Shown one piece after another: positions 42,892 to 52,580 of a stretch of DNA of 64,000 nt. This stretch comes from Sphingomonas sp. G-3-2-10. Lineage in GTDB: Bacteria > Pseudomonadota > Alphaproteobacteria > Sphingomonadales > Sphingomonadaceae. Both the position numbers and the translations under genes were made by a program. The notes under the pieces are model-generated. The model ran no database searches. It had not been told where the DNA came from and saw only the letters and a list, made by a program, of their open reading frames with translations. Position 1 is the first letter of the stretch. Each line of letters starts with the position of its first letter. The stretch lies in assembly GCF_012927115.1 (NCBI RefSeq), contig NZ_JABBFY010000001.1, forward strand, positions 744,001 through 808,000, given 5' to 3'.

Positions 42892-43361
42892 CGCATCTCT
42901 CCCCATTTATGTAACGATATAATATCACATAAATGAAGAGGCGCAATCCGGCGTTCTCGCGACCTTAAATCCCGCCGTCATCCCGGCGGCAGTGCCGGGA
43001 TCCACCGGGAGGCAAGCAAAGCCCTGAAGGATAGAGCACATCGCGCTCGGGTCAGGACTCAATTAGATGCGGTGCAGATGGAAAGGGCGATTAGTCCTCC
43101 CCCTTGATGGGGGAGGGTTGGGTGGGGGTGACCTCTCCTCATTGGGCGGTGCCATGAGGAGAGGTCACCATCGCCCTCCCACCGCCTTCGACGGCGGGCC
43201 CCTCCCTCTCCCATCAAGGGAGAGGGTTGTCCTGCAATCTCATCTTACCGGCCCGACTTCTAATTGAGTACGGAGCCTTGGCTGAGCGGACGCCGGCGCC
43301 AGGCCGGTTGAGAAGACCAATGCACTCCAATTCCCCTCCCTATTGGAGAGGGAAATCGCCC
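42892..43361. repeat. Intergenic region with long nested inverted repeats
   Basis: The 470-bp gap between the two DUF4349 genes holds a large hairpin at 43,096-43,226. Outer arms (43,096-43,117 and 43,204-43,226) are themselves palindromes around CTTGATGG/CCATCAAGG. Inner arms are a perfect 16-bp pair at 43,127-43,142 and 43,154-43,169. A shorter CCCGGCGGCAGTGCCGGG unit lies near 42,976. No gene is seen. These are repetitive intergenic units, not a specific terminator. Confidence 0.75.
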
Positions 43362-44294
43362 TCACTGATGCTCGGGCTGCCGCTCGTCGTCGCGGTTGAA
43401 CCAGCGCTGGATCAGGTTGCGATTATCGTCATGATTGTCGTGATGCGCCGGGGCAGGGGGCGCATAGCCATCTTCCTCGTCGCGATCGCGCGGTACCACG
43501 CCGCCGCGGCCATGCACGACCCAGCGCAGCACGACGATGATCAGGATCAGTACGAGCAGCCACGGCCCGATCGATCCCAGCACAATCAGCACGCGCGACA
43601 CCGATTCCGCCAGCGTCGCGCCGGCATTGTGGAAATTGGCGTCGGCGCTGCCCAGTCCGGTCAGTGCGGTGCCGGATTCGTAGGTCATCAGCATCGGCGC
43701 GGTCGCCAGCGAACCGCCCTGGCTGGCTTCCACTTCGGCGATCGCTTCCAGCGCGCTCTGATACCGCGTCGCACGCGCCTTGGCTGCGGCGGCGTCGGGG
43801 GAATTGGACGCAGCGATCCCCTGCGCATTCTTCAACTGGTCACGCAATCGGCTCACCACGGCGGTGCTGCGCGCGGCCGAAGTCGAATCGGCGCCGGTGA
43901 TTTCGGTGTCGACCAGTACGCCGTGGGTGCCGGTCACCGATTTGGTGACGGCCTCGCCATAATTGCGTGCGATCGCGGGATCGACCTTCAGCGTCAGCAC
44001 CGCGCGGATCTCGTTGGTCGCGCCGACCTGATATCGCATCGCGATGATCCGGCAGCGCGTCGGCCCCAGCCGGTCGCAGGCGTCGGCGTTGGACTGGAGC
44101 ACCGCCTTCAGCTTGTCGCCGGGCAGGCGGAACGCATAGCGATAGTCGAACCCGCTGCCGCTGCGGCCCACCGTATCGATGCCGTCGGATGCGGACACCT
44201 GCATCGCCGCCTGCTTCGCGGCCTCGCCGGTCGCGGACGGATTGTCGCAACCCGCCATCATCAACAATGCCGCCAATGCCGCAACGACTCGCAT
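43362..44294 (-). CDS. DUF4349-family lipoprotein
   Basis: The 310-residue protein starts MRVVAALAALLMMAGCDNPS, with GGAGGAAA upstream. The lipobox MMAGC predicts lipidation at Cys16. The DUF4349 part shares with the gene at 41,917 the pattern FDYRYAFRLPGDKLKAVLQS and LGPTRCRIIAMRYQ. A helical middle, a C-terminal membrane segment (LIVLGSIGPWLLVLILIIVV) and a His/Asp-rich tail follow. The two paralogues run the same way, separated by a repeat-filled gap, and probably arose by duplication. Confidence 0.8.
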   Translation of the reverse strand: MRVVAALAALLMMAGCDNPSATGEAAKQAAMQVSASDGIDTVGRSGSGFDYRYAFRLPGDKLKAVLQSNADACDRLGPTRCRIIAMRYQVGATNEIRAVLTLKVDPAIARNYGEAVTKSVTGTHGVLVDTEITGADSTSAARSTAVVSRLRDQLKNAQGIAASNSPDAAAAKARATRYQSALEAIAEVEASQGGSLATAPMLMTYESGTALTGLGSADANFHNAGATLAESVSRVLIVLGSIGPWLLVLILIIVVLRWVVHGRGGVVPRDRDEEDGYAPPAPAHHDNHDDNRNLIQRWFNRDDERQPEHQ

Positions 44295-44652
44295 CGATTT
44301 CCTCCCTGGAACGCGCGAGATTTAGCCGAGATTCCGGGAACCCCCAACATTGCCTTAACCATGCTGTTCCGTTTCGGGAACTAGGTGGCGGATCGATCAG
44401 CGTGGCTTGCGGGATCGGGTGGCGGTCGCTTGCACACCCTCCACAAATGACTGTGCTCCGGCGAAGGCCGGAGCTTCGGCAATCAAGGATCGTGATACTT
44501 CCAACGCTCCGGCCTTCGCCGGAGCACTGCTATATTGTCGCGAGGAACAGGTCCGGGGTGCAGTGCCACGGAGATTCCGCACCTCCTATAAAACGAAATA
44601 GCGGGCGGCGCTCCGGAACGCCGCCCGCTTCCCGTCAGTGCCGCTTTCAGGG
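44295..44652. repeat. Intergenic gap with 21-bp inverted repeat
   Basis: Perfect 21-bp complementary units, TGCTCCGGCGAAGGCCGGAGC at 44,454-44,474 and its reverse complement at 44,506-44,526, face each other across 31 bp. Each unit can also fold alone. A shorter GCGGGCGGCGTTCC...GGAACGCCGCCCGC-like hairpin at about 44,601-44,631 likely ends the UrcA-gene transcript. No gene is seen. Confidence 0.7.
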
Positions 44653-44985
44653 TTAGCGAACGCTGGCGAGGGTCTCGTTGTTGATGCGCGCCGACGCCAG
44701 CGCCTTCTCGCGCTGGGCCGAAGCCCGGTTCAGCGCCGCCGCGCGGCAGGATTCCACTGCCTGCAGGTCGGCAAGCGACTTGATCTTCGGCGCGGGGCAC
44801 ACCGCGTCCACCGCCCGTTCGATGCGGCGGTCGAATTCGGCGATGCCGGCGGCGTGAGTCAGGTTCAGATCGGCATAGGCGATGCTCACGCTGGGGCTCA
44901 CGCCGGGCGCGGGCACGTCCTGCACGGGGGTGGCGACGGCGAGCATGGCGCCCAAAATCAGGGGCGAAATCAGGGTAGTGATCAT
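44653..44985 (-). CDS. UrcA-family protein
   Basis: The 110-residue secreted protein starts MITTLISPLILGAMLAVATP at 44985 with GGAGGA upstream; the longer frame from 45,117 crosses this site and is rejected. A signal peptide is followed by VSIAYADLNLTHAAGIAEFD, the conserved UrcA opening, and a pair of cysteines (VCPAP and ESCRAAALNR) that could form a disulfide. UrcA proteins are common in Sphingomonadales and of unknown function. It diverges from the LysR gene. Confidence 0.83.
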   Translation of the reverse strand: MITTLISPLILGAMLAVATPVQDVPAPGVSPSVSIAYADLNLTHAAGIAEFDRRIERAVDAVCPAPKIKSLADLQAVESCRAAALNRASAQREKALASARINNETLASVR

Positions 44986-45101
44986 GGGGTGTTCCTCCGG
45001 TTCTGGGCCTCGTCGGGCGACACCGGTCAAATGATCCCGCAGCGAACAAAGCGCCAACAAATCGTTGGACATGAGTAACAAGTGTGGCTTATCAATTCGC
45101 G

Positions 45102-46046
45102 ATGCGCCGCCTGCCACCCCTTGCCGCCGTCCGGGTCTTCGAGGCCGCGGCGCGTCACGGCAACTTCACGCGCGCCGCCGAGGAGCTGGGGATGACCCAG
45201 GCAGCGGTCAGCTATCAGATGAAGCTGCTGGAGGAGCGGCTGGGCGCGCCGCTCTTCGCGCGTAGCGGGCGGGGGATCATGCTCACCGATCACGGCCGCC
45301 GCATCGCGCCGCAGGTGACTTCGGCCTTCGATACGATGGGGGAGGCGTTCGGCTCGGTCCGCGCCGAGAGCGAGAATGTGCTCACTATCACCGCGCCGCA
45401 GACTTTCGCGACCAACTGGCTCGCGGGCCGGATCGGCAGCTTCCAGCTTTCGCGTCCCGGCCTCGCGGTGCGGCTCGACGTGTCCGACCGGATCGTCGAT
45501 CTGGCCGCCGGCGAAGCCGATGTTGCGATCCGCGGCGCCTTTTCGCCCTGGCCCGGCCTTGAATCGCATTTCCTGATGCGGATGCCGGTGACGCCGCTGG
45601 CGCATCCCGATTTCCTCGCCAAATATCCGCCCGTTCGCGAAGCCGCCGATCTGCTCAAGCTGCCGCGCCTGTCGCCCGATGACGACTGGTGGGAATTGTG
45701 GATCGATTCCGCGGCGACCGGCGAGCCCGATGGCAAGCCGCAGCCGGGCATCCGGTTCGAATCGCAGATTCTCGACGGCAATGCCGCGATCGCCGGTCAT
45801 GGCGTCGCGATCCTCAGCCCGCCGATGTGGCAGCCCGCGATCGAGGCGGGATTGCTCGTTCAGCCCCTGCCGCACTTCGTCAGCTACCGGAACGGCTTCT
45901 GGCTCGTCTATCCGGCGAACAAGCGCAATCTGCCCAAGGTCCGGGCATTCCGCGAATGGCTGCTGGCGGAAGTGCTGACCGCGGTCGGCGACGACCCTTA
46001 CGGCGTTCTCGTGCCGACCGATGCAGAGGAACAGCCTTCGAAATGA
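45102..46046 (+). CDS. LysR-family transcriptional regulator (GcvA-like)
   Basis: The protein is about 314 residues from the ATG at 45102 (MRRLPPLAAVRVFEAAARHG); a GTG at 45084 adds six. The N-terminal winged helix FTRAAEELGMTQAAVSYQMK, then LLEERLGAPLFARSGRGIML, is LysR; a periplasmic-binding-like effector domain fills the rest, with the GcvA-like ITAPQTFATNWLAGRIGSFQ segment. Target genes are unknown; the divergent UrcA gene is one possibility. Its 3' end overlaps the convergent gene at 45,998 by 49 bp. Confidence 0.88.
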   Translation: MRRLPPLAAVRVFEAAARHGNFTRAAEELGMTQAAVSYQMKLLEERLGAPLFARSGRGIMLTDHGRRIAPQVTSAFDTMGEAFGSVRAESENVLTITAPQTFATNWLAGRIGSFQLSRPGLAVRLDVSDRIVDLAAGEADVAIRGAFSPWPGLESHFLMRMPVTPLAHPDFLAKYPPVREAADLLKLPRLSPDDDWWELWIDSAATGEPDGKPQPGIRFESQILDGNAAIAGHGVAILSPPMWQPAIEAGLLVQPLPHFVSYRNGFWLVYPANKRNLPKVRAFREWLLAEVLTAVGDDPYGVLVPTDAEEQPSK

Positions 46047-46810
46047 CGCGTCAGCAGTGCGGTCCATGCCGCGTCGCCCGCCGGTTCCTCGCCGATCAGC
46101 CTCAGCCGGAAGTCCTTGTAATTGTCGTGATTGGGCCGGCTCCATTGCACGTCGACGATGTGCCCGTCCCTGGGATCGACCCATAACGGCCCGCCGCCCG
46201 CCTCGCCGAATGCGGGTCCGCCCACGTCGAAGCGCAGCGTGTTGCGATCCATATGCCGCTCGATCCGCAGAAACCGCGCTTCCGCGTCGCCCAGCCACAG
46301 AAGTTGCGGGCCGCTCTTCGCGTCGGACCAGGTCATCGCCATCCCGAACCGCATCGGCATCCGGCTGCCGGGTCGCGCCTGAAACGCCGCGGCCAGCGTG
46401 CCCAGATCGAAATCGTAGAGGTGCCAGGGCCGCGTTCCGAGCGTCGCGGTCAGGGGCAGGGGCGGGTGGACCGAGAAGATCGACCCCTTCAGCGTCTTTG
46501 CCGGGACGTCGGCCAGGATCGAGGCATAGGGCTCGGACGTGGCGCCCGGCTTCAGCTGCGCGGCGGTGAAGCCCTTCGGCTCGCCCGTCTCGGGATCGAT
46601 CGTGGCGGTGACCAGCGCCGAGCGGGTGCAGCGCTCGACCATCTTGTACACCACCACGCGATCCTCGGCGGCGCGGTGGATATAGATCTGCTCGGGTTCG
46701 CTCCCGTCGCGGTTGGTCCGCTCATAGTGGAAGGTTCGCCCGACCGGCGACGGCTGGGCCAGAGCGGTCCCCGCGCTCAGCAGAGCGATTGCTGTGAGGG
46801 CAATCCGCAT
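45998..46810 (-). CDS. Secreted hypothetical protein
   Basis: The 270-residue protein begins MRIALTAIALLSAGTALAQP, a clear signal peptide, with GGATC upstream. The mature part is beta-rich with repeated Trp/Tyr and no recognised motif. Pieces such as GPLWVDPRDGHIVDVQWSRP suggest a periplasmic lipoprotein-like or membrane-associated fold but not a known enzyme. It converges on and overlaps the LysR 3' end by 49 bp. Confidence 0.7.
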   Translation of the reverse strand: MRIALTAIALLSAGTALAQPSPVGRTFHYERTNRDGSEPEQIYIHRAAEDRVVVYKMVERCTRSALVTATIDPETGEPKGFTAAQLKPGATSEPYASILADVPAKTLKGSIFSVHPPLPLTATLGTRPWHLYDFDLGTLAAAFQARPGSRMPMRFGMAMTWSDAKSGPQLLWLGDAEARFLRIERHMDRNTLRFDVGGPAFGEAGGGPLWVDPRDGHIVDVQWSRPNHDNYKDFRLRLIGEEPAGDAAWTALLTRHFEGCSSASVGTRTP

Positions 46811-46902
46811 CGCGATCCTCCGAAGTGGTTTGCTATACTAATACGCTAGTTTTTTCGTCACCGCCTCGCAACTGGCGAAAAGCGCTGCTAAGCGGGAACA
46901 TA

Positions 46903-49143
46903 ATGGCACTCGACACCGACATCATCGAACCCGCTGGCCCGTCCGACGTTCCCTTCGATAGCGCGCTTTCCGAGCGTTATCTCGTCTATGCGATGTCGAC
47001 GATCACCGCGCGTTCGCTGCCGGACGTGCGCGACGGGCTGAAGCCTGTCCATCGCCGCCTGCTATGGGCGATGCGACTGCTCCGCCTCGATCCCGCGCAA
47101 GGCTACAAGAAGTGCGCCCGCGTCGTGGGCGACGTGATCGGCAAATATCACCCGCATGGCGACCAGTCGGTCTATGACGCGATGGTCCGCCTCGCCCAGA
47201 CCTTCTCGCTGCGCTACCCGCTCGTCGACGGGCAGGGCAATTTCGGCAATATCGATGGCGATAACGCCGCGGCCTATCGCTACACCGAAGCCCGTCTGAC
47301 CCAGGTCGCGATCGATCTGATGGACGGCCTCGACGAGAATGCCACCGATTTCCGCCCAACCTATAACGGCGAAGAGGAAGAGCCCGAGCTGTTCCCGGGC
47401 CTGTTCCCGAACCTGCTCGCCAATGGCGCGGCGGGCATCGCGGTGGGCATGGCGACCAGCATCCCGCCGCACAACGCCGCCGAGCTGATCGACGCCGCCA
47501 TCGCGCTGATCGACAATCCCCAGGCGAACGTGCTCGATTATGTGAAGGGCCCCGATTTCCCGACCGGCGGCATCGTCGCCGACAGCGCGCTCGCCATCGC
47601 CGAATCCTACAATACCGGCCGCGGTGGCTTCCGTGTCCGCGCGCGCATCGAGAAGGTGATCGAAAAGGGCGGGGGCTGGCACCTCGTCGTGTCGGAGATT
47701 CCCTATGGCGTGCAGAAGGGCAAGCTGATCGAGGGCATCGCCGACCTGATCAACGAGAAGAAGCTCCCGATCCTCGGCGATGTGCGCGACGAGAGCGCCG
47801 AGGATATCCGCATCGTCATCGAACCGCGCAGCCGTACGGTGAATGCCGAGGATCTGATCCACAGCCTCTATCGCATGTCGGACCTCGAAGTCCGCGTCCC
47901 GCTCAATCTCAACGTGCTCGACAAGAACCGCACGCCGCGCGTGATGAGCCTGCGCGACGCGCTCGCCGCCTGGGTCGAGCATCAGTTCGTCGTCCTGCGC
48001 CGCCGGTCCGAGCATCGGTTGGCGAAGATCGCCGACCGGCTCGAACTGCTCACCGGCTACATCATCGCCTTCCTCAACCTCGACCGGGTGATCGAGATCA
48101 TCCGCACCGAGGACGAACCCAAGCCGGTGATGATCGCCGAATTCGAACTGACCGACCGCCAGGCCGAAGCCATCCTCAACATGCGCCTGCGCAGCCTGCG
48201 CCGGCTCGAGGAAATGGAGCTTCGCCGCGAGAAGGAAGGGCTGGAAAAGGAAAAGGCCGATCTGGAACTGCTGCTCTCGTCCGACGCGCGCCAGCGCACC
48301 CGGATGAAGCGCGACCTCGGCCGGATCCGGGACCGCTACGGCCCCGAAACCGCGCTCGGCAAGCGCCGCACCAGCATCGAGGAAGCGGCCCCCGCGCGCG
48401 AAATCCCGCTCGAGGCGATGATCGAACGCGAGCCGATCACCGTGATCCTGTCGCAGCGCGGCTGGATCCGCGCGATGAAGGGCCATGTCGAGGATACCGG
48501 CGGCGAAGCGTTGAAGTTCAAGGAAGGCGATGGCCCGTTCCTCGCCTTCCATGCCCAGACCACCGACAAGCTGCTCCTCGCTGCCGACAATGGCCGTTTC
48601 TACACGCTGGGGGCCGACAAGCTCCCGGGCGGCCGTGGCTTCGGCGAACCGGTACGCCTGATGATCGACCTTGAGGGCGAGCGTCAGATCGTGACCCTGC
48701 TCCCCGCCAGCAGCGCTCCGAAGCTGCTCGTCGCCGCCAGCGACGGACGCGGCTTCGTGGTGAAGTCCGAGGATGTGATCGCCGAGACCCGCAAGGGCAA
48801 GCAGGTCGTCACCCCGCGTCCGGGCGCGCATCTCCGGCTGGTCAAGCCGATCGGCGCCGAGGACGACGCCGTCGCCGCGATCGGCGACAATCGCAAGATG
48901 CTGGTCTTCCCGCTCTCCGAAGTCGCCGAAATGGCGCGGGGGCAGGGCGTCCAGCTCCAGCGGTACCGCGATGGCGGCCTGTCCGACGCAAAGACCTTCC
49001 GCATGGCGGACGGGTTGAGCTGGGCAATGGGCGGCGACACCGGCCGCACCCGTTCGGAAACCGATCTCACCCCCTGGCGCGCGGCGCGCGGCGCGGCGGG
49101 CCGGATGCCGCCCACCGGTTTCCCCCGGGACAACAAGTTCTAG
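46903..49143 (+). CDS. parC: ParC, DNA topoisomerase IV subunit A
   Basis: ParC is the DNA-cleaving subunit that, with ParE, unlinks daughter chromosomes. The 746-residue protein starts [20 protein letters not shown] at 46903, after GCGGGAACATA. Hallmarks are [20 protein letters not shown] near residue 30, [18 protein letters not shown] in the quinolone-determining region near 85, and [11 protein letters not shown] with the catalytic Tyr near 125. The C-terminal beta-pinwheel is present but short, as in ParC rather than GyrA; no complete GyrA box is seen. Length fits alphaproteobacterial ParC. Confidence 0.95.
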   Translation: MALDTDIIEPAGPSDVPFDSALSERYLVYAMSTITARSLPDVRDGLKPVHRRLLWAMRLLRLDPAQGYKKCARVVGDVIGKYHPHGDQSVYDAMVRLAQTFSLRYPLVDGQGNFGNIDGDNAAAYRYTEARLTQVAIDLMDGLDENATDFRPTYNGEEEEPELFPGLFPNLLANGAAGIAVGMATSIPPHNAAELIDAAIALIDNPQANVLDYVKGPDFPTGGIVADSALAIAESYNTGRGGFRVRARIEKVIEKGGGWHLVVSEIPYGVQKGKLIEGIADLINEKKLPILGDVRDESAEDIRIVIEPRSRTVNAEDLIHSLYRMSDLEVRVPLNLNVLDKNRTPRVMSLRDALAAWVEHQFVVLRRRSEHRLAKIADRLELLTGYIIAFLNLDRVIEIIRTEDEPKPVMIAEFELTDRQAEAILNMRLRSLRRLEEMELRREKEGLEKEKADLELLLSSDARQRTRMKRDLGRIRDRYGPETALGKRRTSIEEAAPAREIPLEAMIEREPITVILSQRGWIRAMKGHVEDTGGEALKFKEGDGPFLAFHAQTTDKLLLAADNGRFYTLGADKLPGGRGFGEPVRLMIDLEGERQIVTLLPASSAPKLLVAASDGRGFVVKSEDVIAETRKGKQVVTPRPGAHLRLVKPIGAEDDAVAAIGDNRKMLVFPLSEVAEMARGQGVQLQRYRDGGLSDAKTFRMADGLSWAMGGDTGRTRSETDLTPWRAARGAAGRMPPTGFPRDNKF

Positions 49144-49149
49144 GCCTTC

Positions 49150-49174
49150 TTCCCTCTCCCGACGGGAGAGGGAA
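49150..49174. terminator. Hairpin after parC
   Basis: TTCCCTCTCCC at 49,150-49,160 pairs perfectly with GGGAGAGGGAA at 49,164-49,174 around GAC. An A-run follows on the plus strand, so it could end transcription from either side or be an intergenic repeat unit. Confidence 0.6.
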
Positions 49175-49294
49175 AAGAGCAGCTGCTGACACCGTCGGCC
49201 AAGTTGCGCTGCAATGCAGCTAACTATCCATTTCGATTACGAAATAACGCGTGCTTCAGGACGTCTTAACTAATCCCGGTTAGCCGGGTCTGTG

Positions 49295-51010
49295 ATGGTG
49301 CTACGCAAGCGCAACTCGGACGTGACGACTGCCCCGCCGGCGGAGCCCGCAGGCGCGGATGCGCTCGCCTGCGGCCCGGCCGCCAGCGCCGCGGTTCTCG
49401 ACCTGATGCCGATCCCCGCCGCGGTGATAGAACGGCGCGGCCGGGACTTCGAATTCGAAGCAGTCAATCGCCCGTTCCGCCTCGCCGGTCTCGGCACGAT
49501 CGCGTCCGAATCGCCCGTCGTCCGCCTGCTCGGCCCGCATCTCCGCCGCTTTTTCGAGTCGGATCAGACGCATCAGGAGATCAACTGGCAGTTCGGCGAC
49601 GAAGTCGATTGCCGCTATTTCCGGGTGATGTTCGCCCGGCGCGCCAATGTCCGCGGCCTCGATCGCGCGCTGGTCAGCCTGATCGATCAGACCGCCGAGC
49701 TGCGCACCGAACAGAGCCTGCGCCGCGAGATGATGACCGACAGCCTCACCGGGCTGCCGAATCGCGCCGGGTTCAGCGACGAAGTCGAAGCCGCGCTCTC
49801 GCCCGGTACGGCTGCCGACTATGCCGTGCTGGTCGTCAATCTCGATCGCTTCAGCCGGGTCAACGCCTGTATGGGCGGCCTTGCCGGCGACGAATTGCTG
49901 ATCTCGGTCGCCCGCCGCCTCAAGGGCGCGCTGCGCGGCCGCGACATCCTCGCCCGCCTCAACGGCGACGAGTTCGGCGTGCTGCTGGTTCTCGACGATG
50001 GCCCCAACGATGCGCTGCATGTCGCCAAGCGCATCCAGGCCGCGCTCGCCAATCCCTTCCGCCTCTCGGACTTCGAGATTCGGGTCGATTGCGCCATCGG
50101 CATCGCGCTCGGATCGGACAATGACGGCGACAGCGAGGATCTGGTCCGCAACGCCCAGTTCGCGGTGAAGCGCTCCAAACAGTCGAGCCGCACCGAAACC
50201 TATCACACCCACGCCTTCGACATCGCCCGCGAGCAATTCGGCATGGAGACCGAACTGCGCCGCGCGATCGAGGAAGGGGCGCTCTCGCTCTATTTCCAGC
50301 CGATCTGCGATCTGGCCACCGGCCGGATCACTTCGTTCGAAGCGCTCGCCCGCTGGACCAACGAGGATGGCGTCAGCCTCTCGCCCAACGACTTTATTCC
50401 GGTCGCCGAGGAATCGGGCCTGATCGTTCCGCTCGGCCGCTGGGCGATGGACGAAGCGGCGAGGACGCTGGCGGCATGGGATGCGCAGGCCGGCGGCGAT
50501 TGCGGCGTGAAGGTCGCGGTCAATCTCTCCGCCATCCAGCTTCAGCGCGACCAGATCCCGACGATGGTGCGCGCCGCGCTCGACCGCCACGGCATCGGTG
50601 GCAACCGCCTGACACTCGAACTGACCGAAAGCGCAATCGTCACCGATCCCGATCGCATCACCCAGACGATGAAGGCGCTGAAGGATCTCGGCACCACGCT
50701 GGCGATGGACGATTTCGGCACCGGCTATTCGAACCTCGCCTATCTGCAAAAGCTGCCGATCGACCTGCTAAAGATCGACCGCAGCTTCGTCTCGGGTATG
50801 CTGGCCGATCGCGACAAGGTCGCCATCGTCCGCGCCATCCTGTCGCTTGCGCAGGCGCTCGGCATGCAGACCACCGCCGAAGGCATCGAAACCAACGAAC
50901 TCGCCCAGACCCTCGCCGCGCTGGGCTGCACCTACGGCCAGGGCTTCCTCTACGCCCGCCCGCTCGCGCAGAGCGAGGCGTACAGCCTGATCGGCCAGCG
51001 GAACGGGTAA
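49295..51010 (+). CDS. GGDEF/EAL-domain cyclic-di-GMP protein
   Basis: The 571-residue cytoplasmic protein starts at ATG 49295 (GTG at 49292 is possible). Residues 30-140 form a PAS-like sensor. The diguanylate cyclase domain (about 150-310) has LARLNGDEFGVLL, in which the first Gly of GGDEF is Asn (residue 223), so synthesis is doubtful. The EAL phosphodiesterase domain keeps its active-site motifs: SFEALARW, VNLSAIQLQ, LELTESAIV, MDDFGTGYSNL, KIDRSFV and TTAEGIET. I expect a c-di-GMP phosphodiesterase regulated by PAS and a degenerate GGDEF. No membrane helices, no operon partner. Confidence 0.92.
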   Translation: MVLRKRNSDVTTAPPAEPAGADALACGPAASAAVLDLMPIPAAVIERRGRDFEFEAVNRPFRLAGLGTIASESPVVRLLGPHLRRFFESDQTHQEINWQFGDEVDCRYFRVMFARRANVRGLDRALVSLIDQTAELRTEQSLRREMMTDSLTGLPNRAGFSDEVEAALSPGTAADYAVLVVNLDRFSRVNACMGGLAGDELLISVARRLKGALRGRDILARLNGDEFGVLLVLDDGPNDALHVAKRIQAALANPFRLSDFEIRVDCAIGIALGSDNDGDSEDLVRNAQFAVKRSKQSSRTETYHTHAFDIAREQFGMETELRRAIEEGALSLYFQPICDLATGRITSFEALARWTNEDGVSLSPNDFIPVAEESGLIVPLGRWAMDEAARTLAAWDAQAGGDCGVKVAVNLSAIQLQRDQIPTMVRAALDRHGIGGNRLTLELTESAIVTDPDRITQTMKALKDLGTTLAMDDFGTGYSNLAYLQKLPIDLLKIDRSFVSGMLADRDKVAIVRAILSLAQALGMQTTAEGIETNELAQTLAALGCTYGQGFLYARPLAQSEAYSLIGQRNG

Positions 51011-51142
51011 GCCATTATCTTCTTCCCGGCCTTGAGCCGGAAGAAGTGGCTGAAGTGATATCGGCACTTGGTTGCCATCATAATTTCCCGCGAAGCATCC
51101 CGCAACCGCTCGACAAAGAGGCGGGTTGCAAGCGCCCCTTCT

Positions 51143-52477
51143 CTAATCGAAGGAAGAAAAGGGGTCTCGGCGGGCTGGGTGGCGGATCGTCAACTTTCGA
51201 GAATGGCCGCCGAGCTCGGCATTTCCCCACTCATCAAAGGTTGTGGAGAGGGTCGTCCCACCTGCTGACATCGAGCCTTGTGGGCTGGATGCTAATTGCG
51301 AGAGACGCTCCGCAGTTTCGTCGCCGAGAGCTTGCAAAACTAGTTGCTCAGCTACGGCCCAGAACTTCGTGTCGCTTGCCGCTGGGTCGCGCGCAGCGCG
51401 GACGCTTAGCTCCAGTTGCAACATCGTTGCGGCGGTCTCGGTGCCCGAGATGCGGAATACGAGTTGATCCGGCAGCGCCTCGTCACTCAATCGCACATTG
51501 GGCGAGGTGGCATACCATTCGACATTCGAGAAATGATACTCTTCGGTACGCAGACCGCGATCCGCTAAGAACTCGCGCGCATCGTAGGGTGACCACCCTT
51601 CCGCAAAATCGACCAACGGCGGGTTCTTTTCGCGCCGCCGCATTTTTCGCACTTCCGAGACGGCGTTCCTGACGCCCACCTTGTCCACAACGTTTAGACG
51701 CCGGAGAGTATCGATGTAGAGGGCAAATGTCCGCAGCTGGAGGCCAAAGGCCAGAGCGCCCCGCCACATCATGTATTTGCGTAGCGAGCTGTCAGGCACG
51801 GTGAATTGAAGGCGTGTCGCGGCGTTTTCCAAACCCATGTAGAGCATGAGGAAATACAAAAAGGGCAGGTACATCGCGGTCAGCGCAAGCGGCACCGCAA
51901 ACTCGCGCACTTGGTGGATCGTGTCGACCTGCTGCCAATCGCTGAACACTCGATAGATACTGTAGCCAACCAGATAGAGACCGGCGCAGGCCAAAAGGGT
52001 GTTGAGCGGCGAGACAAGAACGCGATGCTCATTTTGATGTGCGGCCAGCGCTGCCATGGCGGTGATGACTGTCAGTATCGGTAGTAGGATGAATTCAGCC
52101 AGAAATGGCAGCGTATTGATGCCTCCGAGGAACACGACAAACGCGGATACTGCTACCGAGCCTTTTAGGATTTCCCATAAGGTCATCGGCCCGCGCTCAA
52201 GCTTTTTAACATCGGCCATCGCTACAAAGGCTGTGCCGAGATACCAGAAAACAACCGTCTTGAGGTTCTTCCAAACCCAAATATCCGCTTGGGCGAGGAG
52301 CCAAACGCATCCAGTCACATAAAAAACCGATAGGCCGATGGCATCGACAATCTTTCGCTGCAGGAGCGCACCTAGAACCCCAAGCGCCGATGACCGAGTG
52401 CTCTTAGCGAACAGAATCGCCGTCACGGCGATCGCAATCCAAGCGACGAGGGCGATCTCTCTAGTGTTCAGGTCCAT
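51143..52477 (-). CDS. Membrane protein of unknown function
   Basis: The 444-residue protein starts MDLNTREIALVAWIAIAVTA. Residues 1-230 have about seven hydrophobic helices; residues 240-444 are soluble and polar, with no catalytic motif I can name. GC content is somewhat lower than in the flanking genes, and the gene stands alone between a GGDEF/EAL gene and cca, so it may be a recent arrival. It could be a defence-type membrane effector or a transporter-like protein; neither is supported by a motif. Confidence 0.65.
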   Translation of the reverse strand: MDLNTREIALVAWIAIAVTAILFAKSTRSSALGVLGALLQRKIVDAIGLSVFYVTGCVWLLAQADIWVWKNLKTVVFWYLGTAFVAMADVKKLERGPMTLWEILKGSVAVSAFVVFLGGINTLPFLAEFILLPILTVITAMAALAAHQNEHRVLVSPLNTLLACAGLYLVGYSIYRVFSDWQQVDTIHQVREFAVPLALTAMYLPFLYFLMLYMGLENAATRLQFTVPDSSLRKYMMWRGALAFGLQLRTFALYIDTLRRLNVVDKVGVRNAVSEVRKMRRREKNPPLVDFAEGWSPYDAREFLADRGLRTEEYHFSNVEWYATSPNVRLSDEALPDQLVFRISGTETAATMLQLELSVRAARDPAASDTKFWAVAEQLVLQALGDETAERLSQLASSPQGSMSAGGTTLSTTFDEWGNAELGGHSRKLTIRHPARRDPFSSFD

Positions 52478-52580
52478 TGGTGCATTGTCGCGTCAACCGC
52501 ACGTGTCGTCCACGCGTCGTGCAGCTAGTCGCCAATATCTCGCGAATGCATCCTGTGGGTGGCTAAGCCTTTAGTGAGAA

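Noticed and set aside
47062..48831. Minus-strand open frame of 589 codons opposite parC
   Set aside because: Low-complexity composition and complete overlap with an unmistakable ParC; a shadow frame.
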